From: Polyangium sp. 15x6
Lineage (GTDB): Bacteria > Myxococcota_A > Polyangia > Polyangiales > Polyangiaceae
Length of the DNA: 34,398 nucleotides
Assembly (NCBI RefSeq): GCF_029960785.1
Contig: NZ_JASBQE010000120.1
Location: 1-34,398 of the forward strand
Direction of reading: 5' to 3'
This document shows, in pieces, positions 11,471 to 19,790 of the stretch. Each line of letters begins with the position of its first letter. Position 1 is the stretch's first letter. The notes beneath the pieces were generated by a model. That model was given only the letters and a program-made list of their open reading frames with translations, searched no databases and had not been told where the DNA came from. The position numbers and the translations under genes were made by a program.

Positions 11471-11548
11471 CGGGGGGGGCTGTGTAGCACGCGGGAGCGG
11501 AAGCGGAGGCGGCGTTGGGGCGGTGCGCCGGGTGTGTATGCCGCTGGA

Positions 11549-12214
11549 ATGCGCTACGCTGCCTGCGTGCGCCAGCTCTTTCCTGGGATTTGGGGTTCGT
11601 TCCTGCTCGCGGCCTGCTCGGGCGCTGCGCCGCCGCCCCCCTCGCCGGTGCAGCCTGCGCCGCCCGCGCCTCCACTGCCGAGCTCCTCGCCCGGAGCGGC
11701 CACCACGCCGCTGCCTATGCAAGCTGGATCGACCTCGCCTCCTGCGCAGACCGCGCCTTCGCCTGCGGCCCCTGATTCCTCGTGGCCTGCGGAGTCGGCT
11801 GCGCTGGAGCAGCAGGTGCTCGACCAGGTGAACGCTCGGCGTGCGGCTCCCGCCATCTGCGGGGGCCGTCGATTCGGCCCTGCGCCTGCGCTCACGGTGC
11901 ACCCGGCCCTGCGCGCCGCGGCGCGCGACCACAGCCTCGACATGGCGAGCCGCAATTACTTCGAGCACGTGACGCCGGAAGGCCGCACGGTGGAACAGCG
12001 CGCAAAGGCGACGGGGTTTTCCGTCGATGCGACGATGGGCGAGAACATCGGTGCGGGCCGGCCCACGGCGGTGGGCGCCGTGGAGCAGTGGATGGCGAGC
12101 ACCCACCATTGTCAGAACATCATGAATCCCAAATATCGCCACATCGGCGTGGGATACGCGGCGCGCGAGGGATCGCGGTATACGCATTACTGGACGCTCG
12201 TCTTCGGAGGGTGA
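11549..12214 (+). CDS. CAP/SCP-domain lipoprotein
   Basis: This 221-residue protein has a signal peptide ending FLLAACSG with lipobox Cys23, then a Pro/Ser/Ala-rich spacer to about residue 75. A CAP (SCP/PR-1) domain follows, about 85-221. It shows HPALRAAARDHSLDMASRNYFEH, GENIGAG, an AVEQWMAS helix with H-C and MNPKYRHIGVGYA, and the closing YTHYWTLVFG strand. Bacterial CAP proteins are envelope proteins whose activity is mostly unknown. The ATG at 11549 gives the best signal peptide; an in-frame GTG at 11534 would add five residues. The downstream sialidase fragment is not part of it. Confidence 0.88.
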   Translation: MRYAACVRQLFPGIWGSFLLAACSGAAPPPPSPVQPAPPAPPLPSSSPGAATTPLPMQAGSTSPPAQTAPSPAAPDSSWPAESAALEQQVLDQVNARRAAPAICGGRRFGPAPALTVHPALRAAARDHSLDMASRNYFEHVTPEGRTVEQRAKATGFSVDATMGENIGAGRPTAVGAVEQWMASTHHCQNIMNPKYRHIGVGYAAREGSRYTHYWTLVFGG

Positions 12215-12216
12215 GG

Positions 12217-12455
12217 GCGAGCGCGCTGGTGATGACCTACGGATACCGGCGCGAGCCGTACGGCATTCGGGCCCGCGTCAGCGGCGACGGCGGCCGGACC
12301 TGGTCGACCCCCGTGACGCTGAGCGATGACGGTACCAACGGCGACCTCGGTTACCCCTCCTGGGGGACGGCCGTCTGCTGACCGTGTGGTACGAGGAACG
12401 CACGAACGATCCGTTCGCCGTCCTGCGTCAGGCCCGCTGGACGACGGGTACATAG
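12217..12455 (+). pseudogene. Remnant of a sialidase/BNR-repeat protein
   Basis: Just after the CAP gene one frame reads SALVMTYGYRREPYGIRARV and then SGDGGRTWSTPVTLSDDG, a BNR (Asp-box, SxDxGxTW) segment. It continues DLGYPSW and hits TGA at 12379-12381. The +1 frame from about 12365 continues the same kind of protein as GDGRLLTVWYEERTNDPF and then VLRQARW, ending at TAG 12453-12455. Family members read through from GYPS to DGRLLTVWYE, so a small deletion or frameshift near 12358-12366 explains the break. Only the last 75 to 80 residues of the parent remain, with no start codon or upstream domain. Confidence 0.65.
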
Positions 12456-12523
12456 GCGCCTCCTTTCGCGCCTCGGCCCCTGCTCTATGGACCTATTCCC
12501 GCGAACGGGGAATACTGCGCCTC

Positions 12524-13945
12524 ATGCGCATCCCCCTTCCGCTCTTCGCCGTGGCGCTCGCAGCGTGCATTCCTGCGTGCACCACCTCGTCCTCGCCGCC
12601 GACACCGCCTGCCCCGGAGCTACCTGGCCCGCCCGAGTGGAATCGCGACGTCGTCGAGCCTGCGGATCAGGAAGCCGCCACGGCGCGTGAGAGCTGCGCT
12701 TACCGCGCCGGCGCGCTGCCGGCGGAGACGCAAGGTGAGAGCCACCCCGTCGGCGCGGAGATCCCGATCGATCACATCGTCGTCGCGATGATGGAAAACC
12801 GCTCGTTCGATCACTATCTCCAGAAGATCGGCGACATCGGGATCGACGCCGATGTCGCGCCCGACGGCTTCACCAACCTCGATCCGGAGGGCAACCCGAT
12901 CGCGCCGTTCCCGCTCACGGAGCACTGCTTCGTCGACACCGCGCATAGCTGGGGCGCCATCAAGCAGCAGATCGCCGGCGGCGCGATGACCGGCTTCGTC
13001 ACCTCGAACGAGGGCCAGCACGAGCTCCCCATGAACGGCGACCTCAGCATGCTGCTCGGGAGACGCGCGATGGGCTATTACACCGAGCCCGATCTGCCTC
13101 TCGTGTACTGGCTCGCGAAAAACTTCGCGATTGGCGATCGGTACTTCGCGTCGGCGCCCACGGCGACCTGGCCCAACCGCATGTTCATGCATGCCGCGAG
13201 CTCGTTCGGGTTGAAGTCGAACGATTTTCCGCAAGGCGTGGAGGCGACGCTCATCGATTACCTGAACAAGCGACAGATCTCGTGGCGCTTCTATTACGAG
13301 AACACGCCCACCTTCGGCATGTTCATCGAGCGGTTCATCGAACTCCAGCAGGAGGAGAACCGCTTCGTGCCGATGAGCCAGTTCTTCACCGACGCTGCGG
13401 AGGGCAAGCTGCCTCAGGTCGCGTTCATCGATCCCGACGGCACGAGCAAGGGGCAGATGGACCACACCGACGAGCACCCCCCGACGCCGTCGACGCTCGG
13501 GCAGAACTGGCTCGCCAACGCGATCGCCGCGCTCGTGGCGAGCCCGCACTGGAGCCGCTCGGCGATGTTCATCAATTACGACGAGCACGGCGGGCTTTAC
13601 GACCACGTGCCGCCGCCGAAGGCCTGCGCTCCCGATGATCGCGCGCTCGACGAGACCGATCGCGCCATCTTCGAATCATACGGCGTCCGTGTCCCGTTCT
13701 TCGTCGTCTCGCCCTACGCGAAGAAGGGCTACGTGAGCCACGACGTGTACGATCACACCTCGGTCGTTCGTTTCATCGAGGCTCGCTTCCAGATCCCGGC
13801 GCTCAGCCATCGCGACGCCAACGCGCTCGCGCCATGGGACGTGTTCGATTTCGCATCCTCGCCCGCCAAGGAGCTCCCGGACGTGCCGAACGTGCCCGTG
13901 GACGAGGCCATCATGAGCGAATGCAGGGCGCTCTGGGGCGAATAG
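12524..13945 (+). CDS. Phosphoesterase-family lipoprotein (acid phosphatase / phospholipase C type)
   Basis: This 473-residue protein belongs to the phosphoesterase family of AcpA and phospholipase C enzymes, which cleave phosphate monoesters or phospholipids outside the cytoplasm. It shows the metal-site motif MMENRSFDHY near 89-98, an APTATWPNRMF segment, YDEHGGLYDHVPPP, VPFFVVSPYAKKGYVSH and HTSVVRFIEARF, all typical. The N-terminus is a short export signal with a possible lipobox at LAAC (Cys15) or Cys19, so lipid anchoring is likely but the Cys is uncertain. The longer upstream frame runs through the sialidase remnant. The stop is 10 bp before the first HEAT-repeat ATG (1 bp before an alternative GTG), which implies an operon with the three HEAT genes. 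Confidence 0.9.
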   Translation: MRIPLPLFAVALAACIPACTTSSSPPTPPAPELPGPPEWNRDVVEPADQEAATARESCAYRAGALPAETQGESHPVGAEIPIDHIVVAMMENRSFDHYLQKIGDIGIDADVAPDGFTNLDPEGNPIAPFPLTEHCFVDTAHSWGAIKQQIAGGAMTGFVTSNEGQHELPMNGDLSMLLGRRAMGYYTEPDLPLVYWLAKNFAIGDRYFASAPTATWPNRMFMHAASSFGLKSNDFPQGVEATLIDYLNKRQISWRFYYENTPTFGMFIERFIELQQEENRFVPMSQFFTDAAEGKLPQVAFIDPDGTSKGQMDHTDEHPPTPSTLGQNWLANAIAALVASPHWSRSAMFINYDEHGGLYDHVPPPKACAPDDRALDETDRAIFESYGVRVPFFVVSPYAKKGYVSHDVYDHTSVVRFIEARFQIPALSHRDANALAPWDVFDFASSPAKELPDVPNVPVDEAIMSECRALWGE

Positions 13946-13955
13946 CGTGGGACAC

Positions 13956-14597
13956 ATGGTCGATCCGCTCACCGATGATCTCGAAGCGTGCGCCGAGGCT
14001 CTTCGCACGGATCCGGACTTGAAGGAGCACCCCCCGGACGCGAAGAGGTTTTGCCGCAAGCTCCTCTCGCGCGGAGAACCGGGGCTCGCCGTGGTGCGTG
14101 GCGTCGTGCGAGGCAGCAGCTACAAGCCGCCGGTTCGCGCGGGTGCCGCGCGCGCCCTGAGCCCGGACCTGGATCCGGTCGATGTCGAACATACATGCTC
14201 GCTGCTCCTCTCGGGGAAGGCGGTCACGCGCTACATGGCCGCGGTGGCCTTGTGCCGCACGGCATCCCCTGCGTCCGTCGACGCGCTGGTCGAGGCGCTC
14301 GACGACGACGAGCTCATCTGGGACTTTGATTGGGGTGTGCACGTGAGCGACGTGGCCGCGCTGGCGCTCACGCGTATCGGCGACATCCGCGCGCCTGCGC
14401 TCGCGGCCTGGTACGAGAGGCGACGACGACAGCTTCACGACCCCTCCCTTGAGGGCGTCGTGGCCGTCTGTGCCCTTGCGCGGGTCGGAGATGCGCAAGG
14501 ACGCGCGATTCTGGAGGAGCGCGCCGCGGCGAGAGGTGAATACATGGCAGAGGTTGTGCTCGAAGCTTTGCGTGACGGAAAAGAATCGTACTTATGA
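13956..14597 (+). CDS. HEAT-repeat protein, tandem copy 1
   Basis: This roughly 213-residue soluble protein has no signal peptide or membrane segment. It is built of four to five helical HEAT/PBS-lyase-like repeats (RAGAARALSPDL, TRYMAAVALCRTAS, ALALTRIGDIRAPALAAW, AVCALARVGDAQGRAIL). HEAT proteins are binding scaffolds; no enzyme motif is seen. It is the most diverged of three tandem copies, with a different N-terminal patch (DLKEHPPDAKRFC), LIWDFDWGVHVSD instead of the EDMWW patch, and a different C-terminus. The start is uncertain: ATG 13956 aligns with the paralogues, while a GTG at 13947 lies 1 bp after the phosphoesterase stop. Confidence 0.82.
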   Translation: MVDPLTDDLEACAEALRTDPDLKEHPPDAKRFCRKLLSRGEPGLAVVRGVVRGSSYKPPVRAGAARALSPDLDPVDVEHTCSLLLSGKAVTRYMAAVALCRTASPASVDALVEALDDDELIWDFDWGVHVSDVAALALTRIGDIRAPALAAWYERRRRQLHDPSLEGVVAVCALARVGDAQGRAILEERAAARGEYMAEVVLEALRDGKESYL

Positions 14598-15238
14598 TCA
14601 AGGTCGACCCGCTCACCGATGATCTCGAAGCGTGCGCCGAGGCTCTTCGCACGGATCCGTTCTTGAACGAGAAGGGTTGGGAGGCGAAGAGGTTTTGCTG
14701 CACGCTCCTCTCGCGCGGAGAGCCGGGGCTCGCCGTGGTGCGTGGCGTCGTGCGAGGCAGCAGCTACAAGCCGCTGGTTCGCGCGGGTGCCGCGCGCGCC
14801 CTGAGCCCGGACCTGGATCCGGTCGATGTCGAACATACATGCTCGCTGCTCCTCTCGGGGAAGGCGGTCACGCGCTACATGGCCGCGGTGGCCTTGTGCC
14901 GCACGGCATCCCCTGCGTCCGTCGACGCGCTGGTCGAGGCGCTCGACGACGACGAGTTCATCGAGGACATGTGGTGGGCTCTGTACGTGAGCGACGTGGT
15001 CGCGCTGGCGCTCACGCGTATCGGCGACATCCGCGCGCCAGCGCTCGCGGCCTGGTACGAGAGGCGACGACGACAGCTTCACGACCCCTCCTACCGCGCT
15101 GTTGCCGTCTGTGCCCTTGCGCGGGTCGGAGATGCGCAGGGACGCGCGATTCTGGAGGAAATGGTCGCTTCGGGGGACTCTGACATGGCCTCGGATGTGC
15201 TCGACGCCCTGCGCGCCGGCGAGGAAACGTACTTATGA
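14594..15238 (+). CDS. HEAT-repeat protein, tandem copy 2
   Basis: This 214-residue paralogue overlaps copy 1 by 4 bp (ATGA). The core from about residue 40 to 110 is identical to copy 1 apart from one residue (SSYKPL instead of SSYKPP), and the DNA is nearly identical even at third codon positions. Differences are concentrated in residues about 20-36 (FLNEKGWEAKRFCC), about 118-126 (FIEDMWWALY) and the last 50 residues. This is the pattern of a recent duplication, or of gene conversion of the core with divergence in a few surface patches. Function is unknown. Confidence 0.83.
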   Translation: MIKVDPLTDDLEACAEALRTDPFLNEKGWEAKRFCCTLLSRGEPGLAVVRGVVRGSSYKPLVRAGAARALSPDLDPVDVEHTCSLLLSGKAVTRYMAAVALCRTASPASVDALVEALDDDEFIEDMWWALYVSDVVALALTRIGDIRAPALAAWYERRRRQLHDPSYRAVAVCALARVGDAQGRAILEEMVASGDSDMASDVLDALRAGEETYL

Positions 15239-15879
15239 TCGAGGTCGATCCGCGCGCCGATGAACTCGAAGCGTGCGCCGAGGCGCTTCGCACGGATCCG
15301 ATCTTGAAGGAGAGCACCATGGGCGCGAGGGCGTTTTGCCGCGCGCTCCTCTCGCGCGGAGAACCGGGGCTCGCCGTGGTGCGTGGCGTCGTGCGAGGCA
15401 GCAGCTACAAGCCGCTGGTTCGCGCGAGTGCCGCGCGCGCTCTGAGCCCGGACCTGGATCCGGTCGATGTCGAACACACATGCTCGTTGCTCCTCACGGG
15501 CAAGCCGCTCACGCGTTACATGGCCGCGGTGGCCTTGTGCCGCACGGCATCCCCTGCGTCCGTCGACGCGCTGGTCGAGGCGCTCGACGACGACGAGCTC
15601 ATCGAGGACATGTGGTGGAGTCTGTACGTGAGCGACGTGGTCGCGCTGGCGCTCACGCGTATCGGCGACATCCGCGCGCCTGCGCTCGCGGCCTGGTACG
15701 AGAGGCGACGACGACAGCTTCACAACCCCTCCGACCGCGATGTAGCCGTCTGTGCCCTTGCGCGGGTCGGAGATGTGCAGGGACGCGCGATCATGGAGGA
15801 AATGGTCGCTTCGGGGGACACCTTCATGGTCTTGGATGTGCTCCGCGACCTGCGCGCAGGCAAGGAACCGTACTTGTGA
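15235..15879 (+). CDS. HEAT-repeat protein, tandem copy 3
   Basis: This third 214-residue copy overlaps copy 2 by 4 bp. It shares the invariant core (GEPGLAVVRGVVRGSSYKPL, then SPDLDPVDVEHTCSLLL) and the EDMWW patch of copy 2. It differs at the N-terminal patch (ILKESTMGARAFCRA), at TGKPLTRY, and at the C-terminus (DTFMVLDVLRDLRAGKEPYL). It closes the apparent operon that begins with the phosphoesterase. A type II repeat unit lies about 70 bp downstream. Confidence 0.83.
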   Translation: MIEVDPRADELEACAEALRTDPILKESTMGARAFCRALLSRGEPGLAVVRGVVRGSSYKPLVRASAARALSPDLDPVDVEHTCSLLLTGKPLTRYMAAVALCRTASPASVDALVEALDDDELIEDMWWSLYVSDVVALALTRIGDIRAPALAAWYERRRRQLHNPSDRDVAVCALARVGDVQGRAIMEEMVASGDTFMVLDVLRDLRAGKEPYL

Positions 15880-15946
15880 CGGAGCAGCGCCGCTGACGTC
15901 TCGACCCATGACGTCGCCAGCGGGCAACGCTCCTTCGCGGTCTTGC

Positions 15947-16074
15947 CACCGGCCCGTTGGAAGAACTGCGCATCGCGCAGTTCTTCCACCCTCGGTCCAG
16001 GCCGTGCCTGGTCCGGGTCGAGGGGCGGATAGCCCCCGCGGGGTCCGGGGCAGCGCCCCGGCGCGACGGCCCCA
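15947..16074 (-). repeat. Hairpin-rich intergenic element, copy D (solitary type II unit)
   Basis: Only the inverted type II unit is present. It has part of the spacer (ACCGGCCCGTTGG), the stem TGGAAGAACTGCGC with loop ATC (15958-15988), the variant palindrome CCAGGC-CGT-GCCTGG (15997-16011), and the outer GC hairpins. No type I partner is found upstream. The outer end points toward the next gene. The rest of the gap between genes (15880-15946 and 16075-16284) shows nothing I can name. Confidence 0.87.
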
Positions 16075-16284
16075 CAGCGTGGTGAAACGCGCCTGGGAGA
16101 GCGCGGACGGCGGGTCACGGCGGCGTGAGGTGGACGCTGGGAGGCCGGGACAGGTGAGCGGCGAGGCGAGTCCTCGCCGGTGTGGGTCGGGAGGGCAGGG
16201 GGCGGAGACGATTTCACGGAGCCGTGGGCCCATGAAAGCGGAGGCGCCGCGCTGGGAGCGCTCGAGCGGTGGTAGCCTCTCCGC

Positions 16285-17076
16285 ATGTTTCGCCCCGCCC
16301 ACGCGCTCGCGACCGCGGCGCTCGCCGCGAGCCTGCTCTCGGCCTGTGGCTCGCCGCCGATTCCCCCGGCCCCGGCGGCGCAGCCGGCTCCCTCGGCGGC
16401 GGTCGCGGCGGAACGAACCGCGGAATGCGCGCGCCTCGGGGAGGTGCTCGACGCCGAAATGCGCGACGTGCCCGCCGCCGAGATTCGCTCGACGACGCCC
16501 ATGCCGCGCGTCGAGGAGCTGATGCATCGGCTCGAGCGATCCTGCGACGACAGCGAGCGGCTCAGCGACTCGCTCACCGACCCCGTGCTCGCGACCGAGG
16601 CGAACGAGTTCAGGCTCGCGACGGCCTATCTGCTGCTCACGACGGCGCACATCTTCGGGCTCGCGCACAAGGGCGAGCCCGACCTCGCCCCGTTCGATCG
16701 CGCGGCGGACGTCGCGGGGCGCCAGCGCGAGCTCGTCTATCGGAGCGCGAAGGCGCGCTGCAAGGACGACGGTTCCCGCGACCAATCGCCGGCGTGGGGG
16801 GAGGCGCTCATGGCCATGTTGCAGGAGGTCAGGCCCGCCGTCCACGGTTGCTACCTGAAAGAGAAAGAGCGCGCCCCTGACCGCAAGATTGGGAAGCTCG
16901 AGATCAAGCTCCATATCGACCGCGACGGGCACGTCGAGCTTGCCGGCCCGATCGGGTTCTCTGCATTGAGTCCCGCGAGGTCCGAGCTCGTGTATTGCGT
17001 CGTCCGTGTGCTCGAGCCGATGCAGTTTGCTCCCCCGGACGGCCGCGCCATCGTGATCCTCCCGTTCACCGAATGA
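16285..17076 (+). CDS. AgmX/PglI-like C-terminal domain lipoprotein
   Basis: This 263-residue protein has a signal peptide ending LLSAC (Cys21), a Pro/Ala-rich stretch, and a helical middle with several cysteines. The C-terminal domain near 170-263 reads VRPAVHGCYLKEKERAP, then IGKLEIKLHIDRDGHVE, then YCVVRVLEPMQFAPPDGRA. This is the pattern of the TonB-like AgmX/PglI domain common in myxobacteria, where the family is linked to gliding motility and envelope functions. The link to motility for this protein is inference. The next gene starts 4 bp after its stop. Confidence 0.82.
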   Translation: MFRPAHALATAALAASLLSACGSPPIPPAPAAQPAPSAAVAAERTAECARLGEVLDAEMRDVPAAEIRSTTPMPRVEELMHRLERSCDDSERLSDSLTDPVLATEANEFRLATAYLLLTTAHIFGLAHKGEPDLAPFDRAADVAGRQRELVYRSAKARCKDDGSRDQSPAWGEALMAMLQEVRPAVHGCYLKEKERAPDRKIGKLEIKLHIDRDGHVELAGPIGFSALSPARSELVYCVVRVLEPMQFAPPDGRAIVILPFTE

Positions 17077-17080
17077 CGCG

Positions 17081-17725
17081 ATGAGCCTCGATTATTACTT
17101 CCACGTCGAGACCCGCCGCTCCGGCGACTGGACCGTGCCCGAGGGGTTTCCGTGTTCGCCTTACCGGTCCGAGCCCCTCGGTGAGTTCACCTGGCTTCGC
17201 GGCCGATCCCGCTGCGCGCGGCTCTTCTTTGGCCCCTCGGCCATCTTCCCGTTCAAGCCGGGCCCTCCCGAGAGCCACGCCCGGTCGGCGTTCTTCCGGG
17301 ACCTCGGCCCGGACTACGATTTCGAGGAGAACGAGCGGAGGATCTCCTGGATCCCGTATCCCGATCTGATGGTCGACCTCTGGGACGAGATGCTTCTCGT
17401 CCTGCGATGTGACATCGGGAGCCGCGACGCCGCGCTCTTCGGTGACGGGCGGCGGCCTTTTCCCGTGGAAGCGCTCCGCGCGCGTGGCCACGACGACTTC
17501 ACGCTCGACCTCCTTCAGGAAGGCGAAATCGTGACCGAGCCGATCGACCGCACGCACGGAAAAGCCCGATTCGAGATCGAATCGGCCGCGCCGGAGGTGC
17601 GCGCCGCCGTGACCTTCGTCGCGTCCGTGAGCAAATACCTGGGCGAAGTCCGCGCGGCGGCGTTCCGGGACCTGCGCGTGTACGGAGCGGATGACGAGCT
17701 GCGCGTCATCTCCATGTATAGTTGA
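17081..17725 (+). CDS. Hypothetical protein, possible immunity or adaptor protein
   Basis: The product has 214 residues, no signal peptide and no membrane helix, and is rich in aromatic and acidic residues. It opens MSLDYYFHVETR and contains WIPYPDLMVDLWDEMLLVL and a C-terminal SKYLGEVRAAAFRDLRVY helix. I do not recognise the family. It starts 4 bp after the AgmX-like gene and so is probably in the same transcript. Codon use matches the neighbours. Confidence 0.75.
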   Translation: MSLDYYFHVETRRSGDWTVPEGFPCSPYRSEPLGEFTWLRGRSRCARLFFGPSAIFPFKPGPPESHARSAFFRDLGPDYDFEENERRISWIPYPDLMVDLWDEMLLVLRCDIGSRDAALFGDGRRPFPVEALRARGHDDFTLDLLQEGEIVTEPIDRTHGKARFEIESAAPEVRAAVTFVASVSKYLGEVRAAAFRDLRVYGADDELRVISMYS

Positions 17726-17788
17726 CGCCCCTCGACGGCTCGTGTTGCCTTGACGAGCGGCGCGGCCTCATGGTGTCCTCGATCCGCC

Positions 17789-18262
17789 ATGAAGATCGTG
17801 TTCCTGGACTTCGACGGCGTGCTGAACCACTACCTCATGCTCCTCAACGAGGACCGTGATGCGCGGAAGCAATTCAGCCCGCCGGCCGTCGAGCGGCTCA
17901 ATGCCATCGTGAAGCGGACCGGCGCGCGGGTGGTGGTCAGCTCGAGCTGGCGAGAATGGACGCCGGTCGACGCGCTGCGGAAGCTGCTCGCCGCCGAGGG
18001 GTTCGTGGGCGAGGTCCTCGATCACACGCCCATCCTGCACCCGAGGACGATGCGCGTGCCCGACCCGAACCCTGGCCAGACGCGGTGCATGGAAATCATG
18101 CAATGGCTCGACGCCTGCCCCGAGCGGCCCGAGAGTTTCGTGGCCCTCGACGATCTCGAGCTCGAGCTGCTCGCCGCCTACCACGTGAAGACGGAGTCGG
18201 ACACGGGGCTGCTCGACACGCACGTCGAGATGGCGATCGACCTTCTCGGAGAATCCCCCTAA
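17789..18262 (+). CDS. HAD-like phosphatase domain protein (HAD_SAK type)
   Basis: This 157-residue protein has the haloacid-dehalogenase core. It shows motif I at the N-terminus with two aspartates (FLDFDGVLN, Asp7 and Asp9), motif II VVVSSSWRE, and a late acidic motif FVALDDLELE. The SSSWRE form is typical of the HAD domain found in Swiss-army-knife RNA repair proteins, here standing alone. It would be a cytosolic phosphatase acting on an unknown substrate. The ATG at 17789 starts exactly at the fold; the longer frame lacks support. It is convergent with the EcsC-like gene, and both stop codons lie in the shared tetranucleotide CTAA. Confidence 0.85.
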   Translation: MKIVFLDFDGVLNHYLMLLNEDRDARKQFSPPAVERLNAIVKRTGARVVVSSSWREWTPVDALRKLLAAEGFVGEVLDHTPILHPRTMRVPDPNPGQTRCMEIMQWLDACPERPESFVALDDLELELLAAYHVKTESDTGLLDTHVEMAIDLLGESP

Positions 18263-19395
18263 GCCGCCTTCCGCCCGAGCTCCTCCATTTGCACGAGCCC
18301 TTCCGGAGAGAGCTCGGACGAGAGCAGCCCGCGCTCGTGCATCTCGTGGATCATCCGTTCGAGGCGGGCCTCGTCGAACCGGACGCCGAGCGCCTCGGCC
18401 GCGTGCGCGAGGAGCTTGCGCTCCCGAATCGAGGCGCGCTCGTCCACCGACGCGCCGATTTCGAGCGCATGATAAAAGGGAGCCCGCGCCGAGGGCGGTA
18501 TCTCGCCGAGCCGCGTGTACCAGCCGATCGGATCTGCGAGGCGCTCGTCGAGGCCGATCGACGATTCGGGGTCGCAGCCGCGCAGGAGCGTGAAAAGGAG
18601 CGCCGTCTCTTCCGGCCGGAGCCGACCATCGGCTTCGAAGAGGAACCACAGGCCCTCGAAGAGCCGATCTTTCGCGGGCACGAGGCGTTCGTCCGAGAGG
18701 ACGCGGTCGAAGGCGGCACGATAACGCACGTACCGGAGCACGGTCCGGCCGAGCGTGCGCGTGGCCTGGTAATTCGCGACGGACGAGGCGACGATGCCGA
18801 CGAACGGCACGAGGCCGCGGACGAGGCTCTCGCCAAAGAGGCGCGCGGCGAGGCCCTGCGCGGCGCCTTCGACGTCGGTGCGGGCGAGGCGCGCGAGGTC
18901 AGCGCCCGGGCGCTCCTGCTCTTCCGGCGCTTGCTCGGCGCCCTGCACGAGCTTGAAGAGCGCCCACACGTCGGCCGGGTCGTCCGCATCGAAGCGCAGG
19001 CCGACGCAACCCGCGAGGCGGCAGGCCGTGTACGTATGCGTCACGAGGCGCAGCGCGGCGTCGAGCGCGGCGCTGAGCGCGGCCGCCGGGACGGCGACGA
19101 GCGCGCCGATGCCTTGCGTGCCGGCGGTGAACAAGGCGCCGCCCGTGGAGACGAGGCCGACGCAGCCGCCAGCGAGCGCGGAGAACGTCGCGCCTCCCCG
19201 AAGGATCGACTTGCCGCACCCCGCTTCCGTCGCGCCCGTCGCGGCGGGGCCCGCGTCGCCCGCGGATTCGTTGTAGCGGCGAATCGTGGTGGAGACGAGC
19301 CGGAGCAGGAGCGCGTCCGCCCAGCCGATCTCGGCCGAACGTTCGAGCGGGAAGGGGATCGCGGCGGTCACGGCGGACGGGGCTTGCGCGGTCAT
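18259..19395 (-). CDS. EcsC-family protein with TerB-like C-terminal region
   Basis: This 378-residue protein matches the EcsC family in its middle part: Gly-rich hydrophobic segments (GGCVGLVSTGGALFTAGTQG) and VRGLVPFVGIVASSVANYQ followed by a YxxTRxxGR-type helix. The C-terminus near 240-378 is helical and acidic and resembles TerB-like tellurite-resistance domains (GLWFLFEADGRLRPEE, DERASIRERKLLAHAAEALG). It is probably membrane associated. Function in the family is poorly known. I chose ATG 19395; the TTG at 19413 is less likely. Confidence 0.78.
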   Translation of the reverse strand: MTAQAPSAVTAAIPFPLERSAEIGWADALLLRLVSTTIRRYNESAGDAGPAATGATEAGCGKSILRGGATFSALAGGCVGLVSTGGALFTAGTQGIGALVAVPAAALSAALDAALRLVTHTYTACRLAGCVGLRFDADDPADVWALFKLVQGAEQAPEEQERPGADLARLARTDVEGAAQGLAARLFGESLVRGLVPFVGIVASSVANYQATRTLGRTVLRYVRYRAAFDRVLSDERLVPAKDRLFEGLWFLFEADGRLRPEETALLFTLLRGCDPESSIGLDERLADPIGWYTRLGEIPPSARAPFYHALEIGASVDERASIRERKLLAHAAEALGVRFDEARLERMIHEMHERGLLSSELSPEGLVQMEELGRKAA

Positions 19396-19455
19396 GACGG
19401 GAGACCATTTCAAAAAACGTTCCCGGGCGCCGTCCGAACTCAGAGGGTGCTGTCA

Positions 19456-19784
19456 CAGCGTAGCGCCGGGGCGCTGCCCCGGACCCCGCGGGGGCTGTTC
19501 GCCCCTCGACCCGAACCAGCGCAAGCGCTGGACTCGGGGTGGAAGAACTGCGCTCCGCGCAGTTCTTCCAACGGGCCGGTGAGAGAGCCTTGCCAGTCGA
19601 AAGGACAGCGCGGCTGTCTTGATGGGCAGGGTCGTCGCCAGTCTTGACTCGGCTTGGTCGATGAACTGCGCATCGCGCAGTTCATCGACCCTGGGTCCAG
19701 CGCTTGCGCTGGTCCGGGTCCAGGGGCGGATAGCCCCGGTGGGGCCTGGGGCAACGCCCCAGCGCAGCGGCTTCGACCTGAGAC
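19456..19784 (+). repeat. Hairpin-rich intergenic element, copy E (full: type II then type I)
   Basis: The outer left end reads CAGCGTAGCGCCGGGG, shared with copy F. The type II unit has stem TGGAAGAACTGCGC with loop TCC (19540-19570). A spacer of about 87 bp contains the hairpin GACAGC-GCG-GCTGTC. The type I unit has stem TCGATGAACTGCGC with loop ATC (19658-19688). The right end reaches the P450 stop codon at 19791 with the conserved leader GCATTGGTCTCA on the minus strand. The remaining bases to the EcsC gene (19396-19455) show nothing. Confidence 0.9.
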
Positions 19785-19790
19785 CAATGC

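Noticed and set aside
15091-16932. A 613-residue minus-strand open frame across the HEAT genes, copy D and the AgmX-like gene
   Set aside because: It spans an intergenic repeat and two unrelated plus-strand genes with good starts. Its sequence has no domain and mirrors the shadow frames of the HEAT copies.
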